64,000 nt of DNA from positions 1-64,000 of the forward strand of contig NZ_JACHXS010000006.1 of the NCBI RefSeq assembly GCF_014192225.1, given 5' to 3'. Every line of letters begins with the position of its first letter. Within the stretch, counting starts at the first letter, position 1. The stretch comes from Pseudoduganella umbonata. Its GTDB lineage: Bacteria; Pseudomonadota; Gammaproteobacteria; Burkholderiales; Burkholderiaceae_D. A model generated the notes under the pieces. It did not search any database. It saw only the letters and a program-made list of their open reading frames with translations, and had not been told where the DNA came from. A program made the position numbers and the translations under genes. Of the stretch, positions 38,791 to 48,567 are shown one piece after another.

Positions 38791-40302
38791 ATGACGACCC
38801 TGCCCGACCCGCCCACCCCGTCTTCCGCCTCCGTTGCCACACTCAGCCGTGCGGCGGGCGAGTCCCTGACCGACCAGATCGTGCGTACCGTCGCGGCAAG
38901 GATCGACGAGCGCATGCTGCGCAGCGGCAGCCGGATGCCGTCGATCCGGCGCTTCGCGGAAAGCCACGGCGTGTCGCCGTTCACCGTGGTGGCGGCTTAT
39001 GACAAGCTGGTCGCTCGCGGCTACCTGGAATCGCGCCGCGGCGCCGGCTTCTTCATCCGCGAACGCACCCCGCTGCGCAGTGCGGCGCCGGTGGCCACCA
39101 TGCCGGCGGTCGAGACGGAAGTCGCCGGGCACTCGCTGGACGTGGTCTGGCTGGTGCGTAACATGTTTCGCCAGATGCCCCACCAGCAGATGCCGGGCAC
39201 CGGCGTGCTGCCCAGCGAGTGGCTCGATGGCGACAGCGTGGCCAATGCGCTGCGCGCGATCGGCCGCCAGAATGCCAGCCTGTTGCTGAACTATGGCGTG
39301 CCGCAAGGCTTCGTGCCGCTGCGCCAGCAACTGCAGCGCAAGCTGGCCGAGCTGGAAATCAGCGCCGCGCCCGAGCAGATCGTCACGACGGCCGGCGTGA
39401 CGCAGGGGCTGGACATGGTGGCACGCGAATTCACCCGGCCGGGCGACACGGTCTTCGTCGACGACCCGGCCTGGTTCCTGATGTTCGGTTCGTTCGCGGC
39501 GCTGGGCGCGCGCGTGGTGGGCGTGCCGCGGCTTGCCGACGGACCGGATATCGCCCGGCTGGCCGAGCTGGCCGCGCTGCACAAGCCGAAGCTGTACGTG
39601 ATCAACTCGGTGCTGCACAACCCCAGTTCGACGTCGCTGTCGGCCGCCAAGGCTTACCAGGTGCTGCGGATCGCGGCCGAACACGACATCACGGTCGTCG
39701 AGGACGACATCTATTGCGACCTGCATCCCGGCAGCGCCGTGCAGCCGGCCACCCGGCTGGCCGCGCTGGACCAGTTGCAGCGGGTGATCTACCTGTCCGG
39801 CTTTTCCAAGACGATGGCGGCCAACCTGCGGGTCGGCTTCATCGCCACGTCGCCGGAGCTGGCGCGGCGGCTTGCCGACCGCAAGATGCTGCAGACGCTG
39901 ACCACCAGCGACATCGGCGAGCGCGCCGTCTACAAGATCCTGTCCGAAGGCGCGTACCGCAAGCATGCCGAGCGTATGCGTACGCGGCTCGACGGCCTGC
40001 GCGCGCGCACGGTGCGCCAGATGGAGCGCGTCGGCCTGCAGATCAACATGGCCCCGCCGGCCGGCATGTTCGTCTGGGCCGATGCGGGCTGCGATACCAA
40101 TGTGCTGGCCGAGCGGGCCATGGCGCAGGGTATCCTGCTGGCCCCGGGCAGCCTGTTTTCGCCCAGCCAGCTGCCGTCGACGTTCATGCGGCTGAACGTG
40201 GCGGCGATGCAGGATCCGGCGATCTGGCGATTTCTTGAAAAGGAACTGCGGGAGAAAGAACTGCGGGAAAAAGCGCCCGGGGCTTTGTCAAAAAGCTCTT
40301 GA
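38791..40302 (+). CDS. MocR-type GntR/aminotransferase regulator
   Basis: A 503-residue fusion of a GntR winged helix (about 25-95, with SGSRMPSIRRFAESHGVSPFTVVAAYDKLVARGYLESRRGAGFFI) to a class I aminotransferase fold. The PLP-binding Lys is in LSGFSKTMAANLRVGF and the PLP Asp in EDDIYCDLHPG. Such proteins bind PLP as an effector and regulate a neighbouring gene, here the divergent EamA exporter. The C-terminus carries a tandem EKELR repeat from a 15-base DNA duplication. ATG at 38791. Confidence 0.92.
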   Translation: MTTLPDPPTPSSASVATLSRAAGESLTDQIVRTVAARIDERMLRSGSRMPSIRRFAESHGVSPFTVVAAYDKLVARGYLESRRGAGFFIRERTPLRSAAPVATMPAVETEVAGHSLDVVWLVRNMFRQMPHQQMPGTGVLPSEWLDGDSVANALRAIGRQNASLLLNYGVPQGFVPLRQQLQRKLAELEISAAPEQIVTTAGVTQGLDMVAREFTRPGDTVFVDDPAWFLMFGSFAALGARVVGVPRLADGPDIARLAELAALHKPKLYVINSVLHNPSSTSLSAAKAYQVLRIAAEHDITVVEDDIYCDLHPGSAVQPATRLAALDQLQRVIYLSGFSKTMAANLRVGFIATSPELARRLADRKMLQTLTTSDIGERAVYKILSEGAYRKHAERMRTRLDGLRARTVRQMERVGLQINMAPPAGMFVWADAGCDTNVLAERAMAQGILLAPGSLFSPSQLPSTFMRLNVAAMQDPAIWRFLEKELREKELREKAPGALSKSS

Positions 40303-40326
40303 AAGATAAAATCACCAGTCCCATAT
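40298..40326 (+). promoter_or_regulatory. Sigma-32 (heat-shock) promoter of htpG
   Basis: CTTGAAA (40298-40304), then TCCCATAT ending at 40326 after a 14-base spacer, matching the sigma-32 consensus CTTGAAA-N13/14-CCCCATNT at all but one position. It lies 46 bases upstream of the htpG ATG, and its -35 region overlaps the last bases of the MocR gene. Confidence 0.88.
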
Positions 40327-40371
40327 CGCTGAAACCGAAAATTTCCGGCTAACAAGACTATAGAGGTAACG

Positions 40372-42279
40372 ATGTCTGATAATAAAGAAACCCTGGGCTT
40401 CCAGGCGGAAGTGAAGCAACTGTTGCAGCTGATGATTCACTCGCTGTACTCGAACAAGGAAATCTTCCTGCGCGAGCTGATCTCCAACGCCTCCGACGCG
40501 GCCGACAAACTGCGCTTCGAAGCCATCAACAACGACGCCCTGTACGGCAACGATCACGAACTGAAGATCCGGGTGGCGTTCGACAAGGCGGCGCGCACGG
40601 TCACGATTTCCGACAACGGCATCGGCATGAGCCGCGACGAAGTCATCAGCCACCTGGGCACGATCGCCAAGTCGGGTACCAAGGAATTCTTCGGCAAGCT
40701 GTCCGGCGACCAGCAAAAGGATGCCGCGCTGATCGGCCAGTTCGGCGTCGGCTTCTATTCCGGTTTCATCGTGGCCGACCGGATCACGGTGGAAACCCGC
40801 CGCGCCGGCCTGGCGGCAAATGAAGCGGTGCGCTGGGAATCGACCGGCGAGGGCGACTACAGCGTCGAGGCCATCGAGAAGACCAGCCGCGGCACCGACA
40901 TCATCCTGCACCTGCGCGAAGGCGAGGATGAACTGCTGTCGGCCTGGAAGCTGAAGTCGATCATCACCAAGTATTCCGACCACATCTCGCTGCCGATCCA
41001 GATGGCCAAGGAAGAGTGGGACGAAGAGAAGAAGGAGATGGTCACGAAGGACGAACCCGAGACCATCAACCAGGCCAGCGCGCTGTGGGCCCGCTCCAAG
41101 AGCGACATCACGCCGGAGCAGTACGAGGAATTCTACAAGCACGTGTCGCACGACTTCGGCGCGCCGCTGACCTACACGCACAACCGCGTGGAAGGCCGCA
41201 GCGAATACACGCAGCTGCTGTACATCCCGGCCAAGGCGCCGTTCGACCTGTGGGACCGCAACAAGCGCGGCGGCATCAAGCTGTACGTGAAGCGCGTGTT
41301 CATCATGGACGACGCCGAGCAGCTGATGCCGACGTACCTGCGCTTCGTGAAGGGCGTGATCGACTCGGCCGACCTGCCGCTGAACGTCTCCCGTGAAATC
41401 CTGCAGGAGTCGCGCGACGTGAAGGCGATCCGCGAGGGTTCGACCAAGCGCGTGATCGGCATGCTGGAAGAACTGGCCAACGCCGACGAGCAGGAAAAGA
41501 AGGACAAGTACGCCGCCTTCTGGACCGAGTTCGGCCAGGTGCTGAAGGAAGGCGTCGGCGAAGACCACGCCAACAAGGACCGTCTCGCCAAGCTGCTGCG
41601 CTTCGCTTCCACGCACACCGACTCCTTTGATCAGACCGTGGCGCTGGCCGACTACGTGGCGCGCATGAAGGAAGGCCAGGAGAAGATCTACTATGCGACC
41701 GGCGAAAGCTTCACCGCCGCGAAGAACAGCCCGCACCTGGAAATCTTCCGCAAGAAGGGCGTCGAAGTGCTGCTGCTGACCGACCGCGTCGATGAATGGA
41801 TGCTGTCGTTCCTGACCGAGTTCGATGGCAAGGAACTGGTGTCCGTGGCCAAGGGCGGCCTGGACCTGGGCAAGCTGGAAGACGAAGCCGAGAAGAAGGA
41901 ACACGAGGAAACCGAGGCGCAGTACAAGGAACTCGTCGAGAAGATGAAGTCCGCGCTGGGCGACAAGGCCAAGGACGTGCGGGTGACGTTCCGCCTGACC
42001 GATTCGCCGGCCTGCCTGGTGGCGGACGAGCACGAACTGTCCGGCAACCTGCTGCGCATGCTGAAGGCCGCCGGCCAGAACGCGCCGGAATCCAAGCCGA
42101 TCCTCGAGATCAACCCGAACCACCCGCTGGTCACGCGCCTGAAGTACGAGAACGAGGAGAGCGGCAAGTTCGGCGACTGGTCGCACCTGCTGTTCGACCA
42201 GGCCCTGCTGGCCGAAGGCGGCACGCTGGAAGATCCGGCGGCGTTCGTGAAGCGGATGAACGAGATGCTGCTGAAGTAA
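40372..42279 (+). CDS. htpG: Molecular chaperone HtpG (Hsp90)
   Basis: A 635-residue cytoplasmic Hsp90. The N-terminal GHKL ATPase is clear: [45 protein letters not shown]. Middle-domain motifs ([28 protein letters not shown]) and the C-terminal dimerisation region ([26 protein letters not shown]) follow in order. The length matches bacterial HtpG, without the eukaryotic MEEVD tail. A sigma-32 promoter sits directly upstream, so heat induction is expected. Confidence 0.97.
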   Translation: MSDNKETLGFQAEVKQLLQLMIHSLYSNKEIFLRELISNASDAADKLRFEAINNDALYGNDHELKIRVAFDKAARTVTISDNGIGMSRDEVISHLGTIAKSGTKEFFGKLSGDQQKDAALIGQFGVGFYSGFIVADRITVETRRAGLAANEAVRWESTGEGDYSVEAIEKTSRGTDIILHLREGEDELLSAWKLKSIITKYSDHISLPIQMAKEEWDEEKKEMVTKDEPETINQASALWARSKSDITPEQYEEFYKHVSHDFGAPLTYTHNRVEGRSEYTQLLYIPAKAPFDLWDRNKRGGIKLYVKRVFIMDDAEQLMPTYLRFVKGVIDSADLPLNVSREILQESRDVKAIREGSTKRVIGMLEELANADEQEKKDKYAAFWTEFGQVLKEGVGEDHANKDRLAKLLRFASTHTDSFDQTVALADYVARMKEGQEKIYYATGESFTAAKNSPHLEIFRKKGVEVLLLTDRVDEWMLSFLTEFDGKELVSVAKGGLDLGKLEDEAEKKEHEETEAQYKELVEKMKSALGDKAKDVRVTFRLTDSPACLVADEHELSGNLLRMLKAAGQNAPESKPILEINPNHPLVTRLKYENEESGKFGDWSHLLFDQALLAEGGTLEDPAAFVKRMNEMLLK

Positions 42280-42327
42280 CCGTGCCAACGTAACCGTTCC
42301 GGCGGGTTCGCCGGCTGTCCGGTCGTT

Positions 42328-42365
42328 GCAGGGGCCGTGTCCGCGCCAGCGGGCACGGCCCCTGC
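42328..42365. terminator. Stem-loop downstream of htpG
   Basis: GCAGGGGCCGTGTCCGC and GCGGGCACGGCCCCTGC pair over 17 bases with one mismatch (GCCA loop). No T-tract follows; it probably ends htpG transcription or protects the 3' end. Confidence 0.65.
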
Positions 42366-42381
42366 CGCATCGGCGTCCGCT

Positions 42382-42606
42382 TCAGGCTTGCACTAAAGCG
42401 CCGCGCCATGCCTGTTCGCGCGGCTCGGCGGCGATATGCACGATCAGCACCCGGTCCAGCGCCAGCCTCGGGTGCTCCACCACATGCCTGGCAAACCAGA
42501 ATACTTCCGGCAGCTGCTCATCGTCGTGCCAGGTGGTGACGACGAACGCCGCATCGCGAATCTCGTCGCCGGCATGCGCGTCCTGGTTCGCCTCGTCGAC
42601 CGGATA
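42382..42606 (-). pseudogene. 5'-truncated remnant of an unknown gene
   Basis: On the minus strand 74 codons read as normal protein (PVDEANQDAHAGDEIRDAAF, TTWHDDEQLPEVFWFA, LALDRVLIVHIAAEPREQAW) down to a TGA at 42384-42382. Upstream, an in-frame TAG (complement of 42607-42609) interrupts it and no start codon precedes the conserved part. An ATG in another frame just upstream (MPFAHS) would restore a start after a one-base shift. The W-H-D and FWFAR pattern recalls small uncharacterised proteins, but I name no family. The neighbour upstream is a PEP-CTERM gene. Confidence 0.7.
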
Positions 42607-42664
42607 CTATGCGCGAACGGCATGGCCGATGCCGCGCTGGCCGAGGTTGCAGTGCGCGAGGCTT

Positions 42665-43300
42665 CTAGGATGGACGGCGCTTGCGGCGAGCGGCGAGCAG
42701 CACCATGCCGCCCGCAGCCAGCATCATGTGGGTGCCTGGCTCGGGAACTGGAACGACGCGGAAGGACGTCATGTTCCCCGCAACGTGGAGCCCTCCCTGG
42801 TAATAGTTGAAGGACGACAGGCTTGGCGAAAAGTTCGACCACTGGTTCGCGGCCGGCAAGTGGAAGTTGAGTGGCCTGTATGGCGATTCGTCGACGAAAC
42901 TGGCCGCCATGGTAGCCGTGCCATCAGGTCCGCTGGAGCTATGTGTGTTGATGTCGAGCACGTCGAGTTCCCACGCCCTGAGCCCGGCGAGGTAGTTGAG
43001 ATCTATCGGTCCCGACGCATTCTCGAATACAACCGATTGCTGAAAATTTTCATCTAGCGCCCACATATCGTGCGTCTCTCTGATGAGCGGCGTTGTCGTG
43101 TCGTAGGTAAAGTATCCCGTGACGACATCGCCGACAGATAGATCGAAGCCGAGCCAATCGCTGTGTTGAACGTAGCCTACATCACCGAATTCATTCAGTG
43201 TCTTGACCTGGACCTTGTACTCTACGGTGACCTCGTAAGCGCTTGCCGGCGTCGCGGCAATGGCAAATAGTAGTGAACAGATGACGGGAAGCGATCGCAT
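42665..43300 (-). CDS. PEP-CTERM protein, short type
   Basis: A 211-residue secreted protein. Signal peptide MRSLPVICSLLFAIAATPASA, a beta-rich middle (DVVTGYFTYDTTTPLIRE) and a C-terminal VPVPEPGTHMMLAAGGMVLLAARRKRR sorting signal. AGGAA precedes the ATG at 43300. Base composition is less GC-rich than its neighbours, especially in the middle, and the sequence upstream is non-coding. I see no enzymatic domain. Confidence 0.9.
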   Translation of the reverse strand: MRSLPVICSLLFAIAATPASAYEVTVEYKVQVKTLNEFGDVGYVQHSDWLGFDLSVGDVVTGYFTYDTTTPLIRETHDMWALDENFQQSVVFENASGPIDLNYLAGLRAWELDVLDINTHSSSGPDGTATMAASFVDESPYRPLNFHLPAANQWSNFSPSLSSFNYYQGGLHVAGNMTSFRVVPVPEPGTHMMLAAGGMVLLAARRKRRPS

Positions 43301-43651
43301 TGTGTTCCTTTCGACTGGTTGGGATGGCAAGCTCATGAAAGGTCGTGGTGCGAAGCGATTGTATCGCTACGCAAGCTTCTGAATCTCTCCAAAAGTAACG
43401 AGAAAACGCTGCCACCTGGGCTGCCCTGGAAGGCATGGACCATCTTCAATACCCATTGGATGCGTGATGCACGGCCCGTTTTTCCTGCTTCAAGAATGAA
43501 GTGGTCTTCGCCGCTCCCGCACAACATGATTCACACCGCTTTCGCTGTTCAGCCGGCGCCGATAACCCAGCCTTGATGCCCGATGCACCGGGCACCGCGC
43601 CTTTTTACGTCCGTTCGATCCTGCGGACGCGGCCCGCGCAGTCAATGCGCT
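43301..43651. other. Intergenic region without recognised gene
   Basis: About 350 bases between the short PEP-CTERM gene and the end of the SGNH hydrolase gene. A small stem (GCCCG/CGGGC) lies near 43577. Short open frames on both strands lack ribosome sites and homology that I can recognise. Confidence 0.5.
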
Positions 43652-44866
43652 TCACTTCAGGCATGCAGCCTGCACCGCCTCGGCGATGGCGGCATAGCCG
43701 GCGTCGTTCGGATGCAGGTGGTCGCCGCTGTCGAAGCGGGGCAGCAGGCGGCCGGGATCGGCCGGATCGCGCATGGCGCGGTCCAGGTCGACCGTGGCGT
43801 CGAACGGGGCGCCGCCGCGGATCCAGGCGTTGACTTGCCGGCGCGCGGCTTCCCCGGCGGCCGAATGCACGAACGGGCGCCGTACTCCCGCCAGCGGCAT
43901 CAGGGTGGCGCCGCACACTCTGACGTTGCGCGCATGGGCGCGCCGCACCAGCGATTGCATGGCATCGATGATCTGCTGCGCCGTGACTTTTTCGGCGGGA
44001 GCCGCGAGCATGTCGCCCGCCGTGATGTCGTTGATGCCGTGCGCCAGCACGATCCACTTCACGCCCGGCTTGTCCAGCGCGTCGCGCTCCAGCCGCGCCA
44101 GGGCGGCGGGTCCGGCGAAGGGTCTGGCCGCATTGCGAACGATGCGGTTGCCGGCGATGCCGGCATTGACGACCCCCGCCGGCACCGCGGCGGCATCTAG
44201 GCGCCGGGCAAGAACGTCCGGCCAGCGGGCGTTGCCATCCTCCGTGGAGCCGATGCCGTCGGCGATGGAATCGCCGACGACGACGATGGCGCCGGCCCCG
44301 CCATGCGCCGCGACATCGACACCGGTGATGAAATGGCGGCTGTCATCGGTTGGCCCGGCCGGGAACACTTCCGAGGCGGTGGCATCGATGCCCCGTGCAA
44401 TGTACGCGGTCTGCATGGCGGCGCCATGGATCGTCGAGGCAGCGCTGCCGGCGGGCAGGTGCAGGCTGATCGCCAGTTCCTGCAGCGGTGCGACGGGCAG
44501 ATCGATCGCATCGCTGACGATGGTGGCGCCTTTTTCCAGCGTTACCGTCGTCGCGCCGCCAAACGTCACGGCGCGGCTGGTTCCCGGCACGATGTCGGCG
44601 CCAGTGCGGCGCACGGCCACCTGCGCCGACCCTATTGCCAGCGGCCCGGTCCCATATTCGTTCGACAGTGCCAGCCGCACGGCCGTCCCGCCGAGACTGG
44701 TGCGCACGACCTGGCGCAGCGTCTGCGGCGCCAGCGCGGGGCCGGCCGAATCGGGCGCGGCACCCCAGGTGGCGACCCAGTGCGAAGCTGGAGCCGCCCG
44801 GCACGGCGCCATGGCCAGCATGGCAAGCGACAATGCGGCGGCGCGCAGGAGGGAATGGCATGTCAT
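43652..44866 (-). CDS. SGNH/GDSL-family esterase, secreted
   Basis: A 404-residue protein with a signal peptide (about residues 1-24, ending CRAA). The SGNH catalytic domain has the nucleophile in VVVGDSIADG (residue ~198), the Gly/Asn blocks NAGIAGNRI and AHGINDI, and the catalytic Asp/His in GDHLHPNDAGY. An N-terminal beta-rich domain of about 170 residues precedes it, as in rhamnogalacturonan-acetylesterase-like proteins. Likely acts on acylated polysaccharide or lipid outside the cytoplasm. A divergent partner is absent. Confidence 0.9.
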   Translation of the reverse strand: MTCHSLLRAAALSLAMLAMAPCRAAPASHWVATWGAAPDSAGPALAPQTLRQVVRTSLGGTAVRLALSNEYGTGPLAIGSAQVAVRRTGADIVPGTSRAVTFGGATTVTLEKGATIVSDAIDLPVAPLQELAISLHLPAGSAASTIHGAAMQTAYIARGIDATASEVFPAGPTDDSRHFITGVDVAAHGGAGAIVVVGDSIADGIGSTEDGNARWPDVLARRLDAAAVPAGVVNAGIAGNRIVRNAARPFAGPAALARLERDALDKPGVKWIVLAHGINDITAGDMLAAPAEKVTAQQIIDAMQSLVRRAHARNVRVCGATLMPLAGVRRPFVHSAAGEAARRQVNAWIRGGAPFDATVDLDRAMRDPADPGRLLPRFDSGDHLHPNDAGYAAIAEAVQAACLK

Positions 44867-44897
44867 CGGCGAGTACCCTGGAAGAGATGGCGCCAGT

Positions 44898-45896
44898 CTA
44901 CGGGCCGGCTACTTTCCCAACAATGGCGGATGGCGCATGGCTGCCATGCGCCGCTTGCATGCCGTACTGGGTGACACCGTGGTCGAAACCGTGCAGCACC
45001 CTGAACACATGGCGGCGGAACCATTGATGGACCGGATCGTGGTGGCTGCGCGCATGCCACAGCAGCCAGTACTGATAGTCCGGCACGTAGAACGGCAAGG
45101 GTTTCCATACCAGCGGCGCCTGCCGGGACAGGGTGATCGCCATGTGTTCGGGCAAGGTCCACAGCAGGTCGTCGTTACCGGCGATCCGCAGGGCGGACGA
45201 GAAGAACGGCACTGCGGCGCGCACGTGCCGCCGCAGCCCGCTTGCGGCCAGATACTGGTCGACGAAGCTGTCCTTGTCGCTGCCTCCCGTGACGCGCAGG
45301 TGCGGCCACTGCAGGTAGTCGGCCAGGGCAAGGTCCTGGCAGGCCAATGGATGTTCGGCACGCATGGCGCATACCGGGCGGTCCTTTCCCATTGCCCGGC
45401 CATGCAGGTTGTCCGGCAGCGTGTCGGCGATGGTGGCCACCAGGTCGATGCCCTCGTCGCTGAGCAGCCGATAGTAGCCGGGCTCCCACAGGCGGAACGC
45501 GATTTCCGCGCGCGGCGCTTCACGCCCGATCGCCTCGACCAGCACGGGCAGCATGTGGTCGGCCAGGTAATCCGAGCCGGCGATCGCGAAACGCCGCGTG
45601 CACGCGGCGGGGTCGAATACCGGTTCGCTCAGTACTGCGTCGAGCGACTCGAGCAGGACTTTCAGCGGCGTGCGGAGCGCCCGGGCGCGCTCCGTCAGCA
45701 GGAAGCGCTGGCCTTCGCGGACCAGCAGCGGATCGCCGAACTGGCTGCGCAACTGGGCCAGCTGGCGGCTCAGCGTGGACTGCGTCAGGCCGAGCACACC
45801 GGCAGCCGCCGTCAGGTTGCGCGTGTCGAGCAGTACGTCCAGGGAGCGCAGCAGGTTGAGGTTGGGGGGCGGCCTGGGTATCGCATGCTTGTCCAT
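44898..45896 (-). CDS. LysR-family transcriptional regulator
   Basis: A 332-residue regulator with an N-terminal HTH (LLRSLDVLLDTRNLTAAAGVLGLTQSTLSRQLAQL) and a substrate-binding domain (RRFAIAGSDYLADHMLPVL). Its stop lies 31 bases upstream of the SGNH hydrolase start on the same strand, so it may regulate or be co-expressed with it. Its ATG at 45896 is three bases from the stop of the GlxA-type regulator gene. Confidence 0.9.
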   Translation of the reverse strand: MDKHAIPRPPPNLNLLRSLDVLLDTRNLTAAAGVLGLTQSTLSRQLAQLRSQFGDPLLVREGQRFLLTERARALRTPLKVLLESLDAVLSEPVFDPAACTRRFAIAGSDYLADHMLPVLVEAIGREAPRAEIAFRLWEPGYYRLLSDEGIDLVATIADTLPDNLHGRAMGKDRPVCAMRAEHPLACQDLALADYLQWPHLRVTGGSDKDSFVDQYLAASGLRRHVRAAVPFFSSALRIAGNDDLLWTLPEHMAITLSRQAPLVWKPLPFYVPDYQYWLLWHARSHHDPVHQWFRRHVFRVLHGFDHGVTQYGMQAAHGSHAPSAIVGKVAGP

Positions 45897-45898
45897 GT

Positions 45899-46867
45899 TT
45901 AATGCGCCATTTCAGGCATGTCGTAGCCGGTCCGCTGCCGCGCTTCCCTCTGCATCGCCTGCGGCGACTTGCCATAGGTGCGCACGAAGGCGCGCCGCAT
46001 CCGTTCCTCGTCGCCGAAGCCGGTCTGCGCGGCGATCCTGCCGATGGCGTCATGGCCATCCTCGAGCAGCGACAGGGCCGCTTCCAGCCGCAGTTTCTCG
46101 ATCGCCTTGGCCGGCGAGTGGCCGGTCTGTTCGCGGAATGCGCGGGAAAAGTGGCGCGGGCTCCAGTGCACGTGTTCGGCCAGCCGCTCCACCGACAGTT
46201 CCTGGCGCAGGTTCTCCCTGGCGAACAGCAGCGCGCTGCGGATGCGGTCCGAGCCGCCGTCCATTTGCGACAGCGACGAAAACTGCGATTGCCCGCCGGT
46301 GCGGCGGTGGTACACCACCATCATGCGCGCCACCGCCTTCGATACTTCGGTGCCCAGGTCCTCGCCCACCAGCCCGAGCGCCAGGTCGATGCAGGCGCTC
46401 ATGCCCGCCGACGTCCACATCGGACCATCGTTGACGAAGATCTTGTCGTCGTCCAGTTCGATGTCGGGATACAGCTTCTTCAGTTCGTGGCCCAGCGCCC
46501 AGTGCGTGGTCACGCGGCGGCCGGCGAGCAGGCCCGCTGCGGCGGCGACGAACGCGCCCGTGCACAGGCAGGCGGTGCGGCGCGCGCGCGGACTGGCGCG
46601 GCGCAGCGCATCGAGCAGTTCCGGCTCCGGGGGCGTGACGACCGTGGGGCCGGCGATCAGCAGCGTGTCGTAGGCGCGCCGCCCGATCGGCTTCGTGTCG
46701 ACCGGTACGCCGGCCGAACTGATAACGATGCCGCCGCTGTGCGAGACCGTCTCCACGCTATAGCGCGGGCTGCCATGGATCTTGTTGGCGATCTCGAACG
46801 CGGTCAGGGCGGCGAAGTCGAGGATCTGGAAACCGGGGAACACGACGAGAGCGATGCGGGCGGCCAT
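45899..46867 (-). CDS. GlxA-type AraC-family regulator
   Basis: A 322-residue protein with an N-terminal DJ-1/PfpI domain (ALVVFPGFQILDFAALTAFEIAN, ACLCTGAFVAAAAGLLAGRRVTTHW with the nucleophile-elbow Cys) and a C-terminal AraC double HTH (WSPRHFSRAFREQTGHSPAKAIEKLRLEAA). Proteins of this kind respond to small metabolites. It is divergent from the SDR gene at 47070 and leads a possible two-regulator unit with the LysR gene. Confidence 0.92.
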   Translation of the reverse strand: MAARIALVVFPGFQILDFAALTAFEIANKIHGSPRYSVETVSHSGGIVISSAGVPVDTKPIGRRAYDTLLIAGPTVVTPPEPELLDALRRASPRARRTACLCTGAFVAAAAGLLAGRRVTTHWALGHELKKLYPDIELDDDKIFVNDGPMWTSAGMSACIDLALGLVGEDLGTEVSKAVARMMVVYHRRTGGQSQFSSLSQMDGGSDRIRSALLFARENLRQELSVERLAEHVHWSPRHFSRAFREQTGHSPAKAIEKLRLEAALSLLEDGHDAIGRIAAQTGFGDEERMRRAFVRTYGKSPQAMQREARQRTGYDMPEMAH

Positions 46868-47069
46868 GATGTCCTGGAATGAGGGATTGACGGTTCTGGG
46901 AATACTGCCTGGCGATTGTAGCCGTAGCGGACGGGTTCGTGCACGGGCCGGATGGGAGAAGACGAAATGTCCGGAAAAGAGGGTTTTTGGTCGTTTCGGC
47001 CGCTGGTACGCGCAGCCATAATGTACTCACAGCAAACGAAACACCATCCCACACATCGAGGAGAACAGC

Positions 47070-47885
47070 ATGAACCAGAACCAGACTACGAACAAGGGTA
47101 CCGCCCTGATCACCGGCGCATCGTCCGGCATCGGCGCCATTTATGCGGACCGGCTGGCGGCCCGCGGCTACGACCTGATCCTGGTGGCACGCAACGCAGA
47201 GCGGCTGCGCGGCGTGGCGGACCGCGTGCAGCAGGCCCACGGCCGCGCCGTGACGATCGTGCAGGCCGACCTGGGCCAGCGCGACGATCTGGCCGGCGTG
47301 GAGCAGATCCTGAAGACCGATCCGTCGATCACGCTGCTGGTCAATAACGCCGGCTTCGGCGCCGTGACGCCGCTGCTCGAATCCGACGTGGAGCGGATGG
47401 CGCGGATGATCGACATCAACGTGACCGCGCCGACCCGGCTGGCCTATGCGGCGGCGCCGGCCTTCGTGGCACGCGGCGGCGGCACGATCGTCAACATCGC
47501 CTCGATCGTCGGCATCGGCGTGGAGATCCTGAATGGCGTGTACGGCGCCAGCAAGGCCTATGTGCTGGCGCTGACGCAATCGCTGCACCACGAACTCGCG
47601 GCAAAGGGCGTCCGCGCCCAGGCCGTGCTGCCGGGCGCCACCGCCACCGATTTCTGGGATACCGCCGGGCTGGCGCACACCAACCTGCCGAGCGGGATGG
47701 TGATGCGCGCGGAGGATATGGTCGATGCCGCGCTGGCCGGCCTGGATGCGGGCGAGGTCGTTACGATCCCGCCGCTGCAGGACGATAAGGACTGGCTCGA
47801 CTATGAAGCCGGCCGCAAGGCGTTGGCGCAGCGCTTCGCCCACGGCACGCCGGCGCCGCGCTACCTGGACAGGACTGCCGCCTGA
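47070..47885 (+). CDS. Short-chain dehydrogenase/reductase
   Basis: A 271-residue classical SDR: cofactor loop TGASSGIG near residue 15, NNAG at about 92, catalytic S145 and the YxxxK pair Y158/K162 in GVYGASKAYV. It is cytoplasmic. A plausible ribosome site (GAGGAG) precedes the ATG at 47070. The divergent GlxA-type regulator is the likely controller. The substrate cannot be read from sequence. Confidence 0.92.
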   Translation: MNQNQTTNKGTALITGASSGIGAIYADRLAARGYDLILVARNAERLRGVADRVQQAHGRAVTIVQADLGQRDDLAGVEQILKTDPSITLLVNNAGFGAVTPLLESDVERMARMIDINVTAPTRLAYAAAPAFVARGGGTIVNIASIVGIGVEILNGVYGASKAYVLALTQSLHHELAAKGVRAQAVLPGATATDFWDTAGLAHTNLPSGMVMRAEDMVDAALAGLDAGEVVTIPPLQDDKDWLDYEAGRKALAQRFAHGTPAPRYLDRTAA

Positions 47886-47898
47886 ACATTGACGGTTA

Positions 47899-47929
47899 CG
47901 GGCACCGGGCATCGCAGCCCCGGTGCCCG
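47899..47929. terminator. Stem-loop between convergent genes
   Basis: CGGGCACCGGG and CCCGGTGCCCG form a perfect 11-bp stem with a nine-base loop between the SDR stop and the end of the minus-strand CHRD gene. No T-run. Confidence 0.55.
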
Positions 47930-47952
47930 CTGGTCGCCTGGCTGGTCGCGTG

Positions 47953-48567
47953 TTACTGCTTGCCGCGGCGGCGTCGTGCAGCCAGCAGCACCACCGGCGC
48001 GCCAAGCGCCAGCAGTGCGAACGTTGCGGGTTCCGGCACCGGTTGCAGGAAGCCGCGGATTTCGCCGCCCGGGGCGAATTCCGTATGCAGGTTCAGATAG
48101 GCGGTGCCGGCATCGAGCCCGGCCAGGAAGGCCGCTTCGGCACCGGCGATGGTGCCGCCGCCGAAGCTGGTGACGAAGCTCGGGTTCCACGTTGCCGCCA
48201 GCGTGGTATCGAACGTATGCGAATAGGTCCCGGAGGTGACGCCGATGGGGAATCCGGTAAAGGTCGGCAGTTCCGTGGCCACGCCGGCGGTGCCCGTTTC
48301 CGGCACGGCGGTGCAGCAGTGGATGTGCGCGGCCGTGGTGGGCCCCAGCAAGCCGGAGAAGGTGGTATTGATGGTCAGCAGATGGTTGTCGGTGTCGAAG
48401 TCCACCCTGACCGTGCCGGTGCCGGGCGAGGCATTTGGCGGCTCTTCGATCGCGCCGGAAAGCGTGGCGGTGTACGTAAAGACATCGGCGCTGGCGGACA
48501 TCGATGCCAGGCCCAGCGCGAGGGCGGCGCAGCCCTTTGTTACCCGTTGCAACATTGCGGTGTTCAT
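47953..48567 (-). CDS. PEP-CTERM protein with CHRD domain
   Basis: A 204-residue secreted protein: signal peptide (MNTAMLQRV... ASMSASA), then a CHRD domain (FTYTATLSGAIEEPPNASPGTG, HIHCCTAV, LHTEFAPGGEIRGFLQ). The C-terminal sorting signal is VPEPATFALLALG plus VLLAARRRR. AAGGAG is seven bases before the ATG at 48567. It has no obvious operon partner and is convergent with the SDR gene. Confidence 0.93.
   Translation of the reverse strand: MNTAMLQRVTKGCAALALGLASMSASADVFTYTATLSGAIEEPPNASPGTGTVRVDFDTDNHLLTINTTFSGLLGPTTAAHIHCCTAVPETGTAGVATELPTFTGFPIGVTSGTYSHTFDTTLAATWNPSFVTSFGGGTIAGAEAAFLAGLDAGTAYLNLHTEFAPGGEIRGFLQPVPEPATFALLALGAPVVLLAARRRRGKQ

Noticed and set aside
40228-40275. 15-base repeat (EKELR) at the MocR gene end as a regulatory element
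   Set aside because: It is in frame and coding, so it is best seen as a local duplication extending the C-terminal tail.
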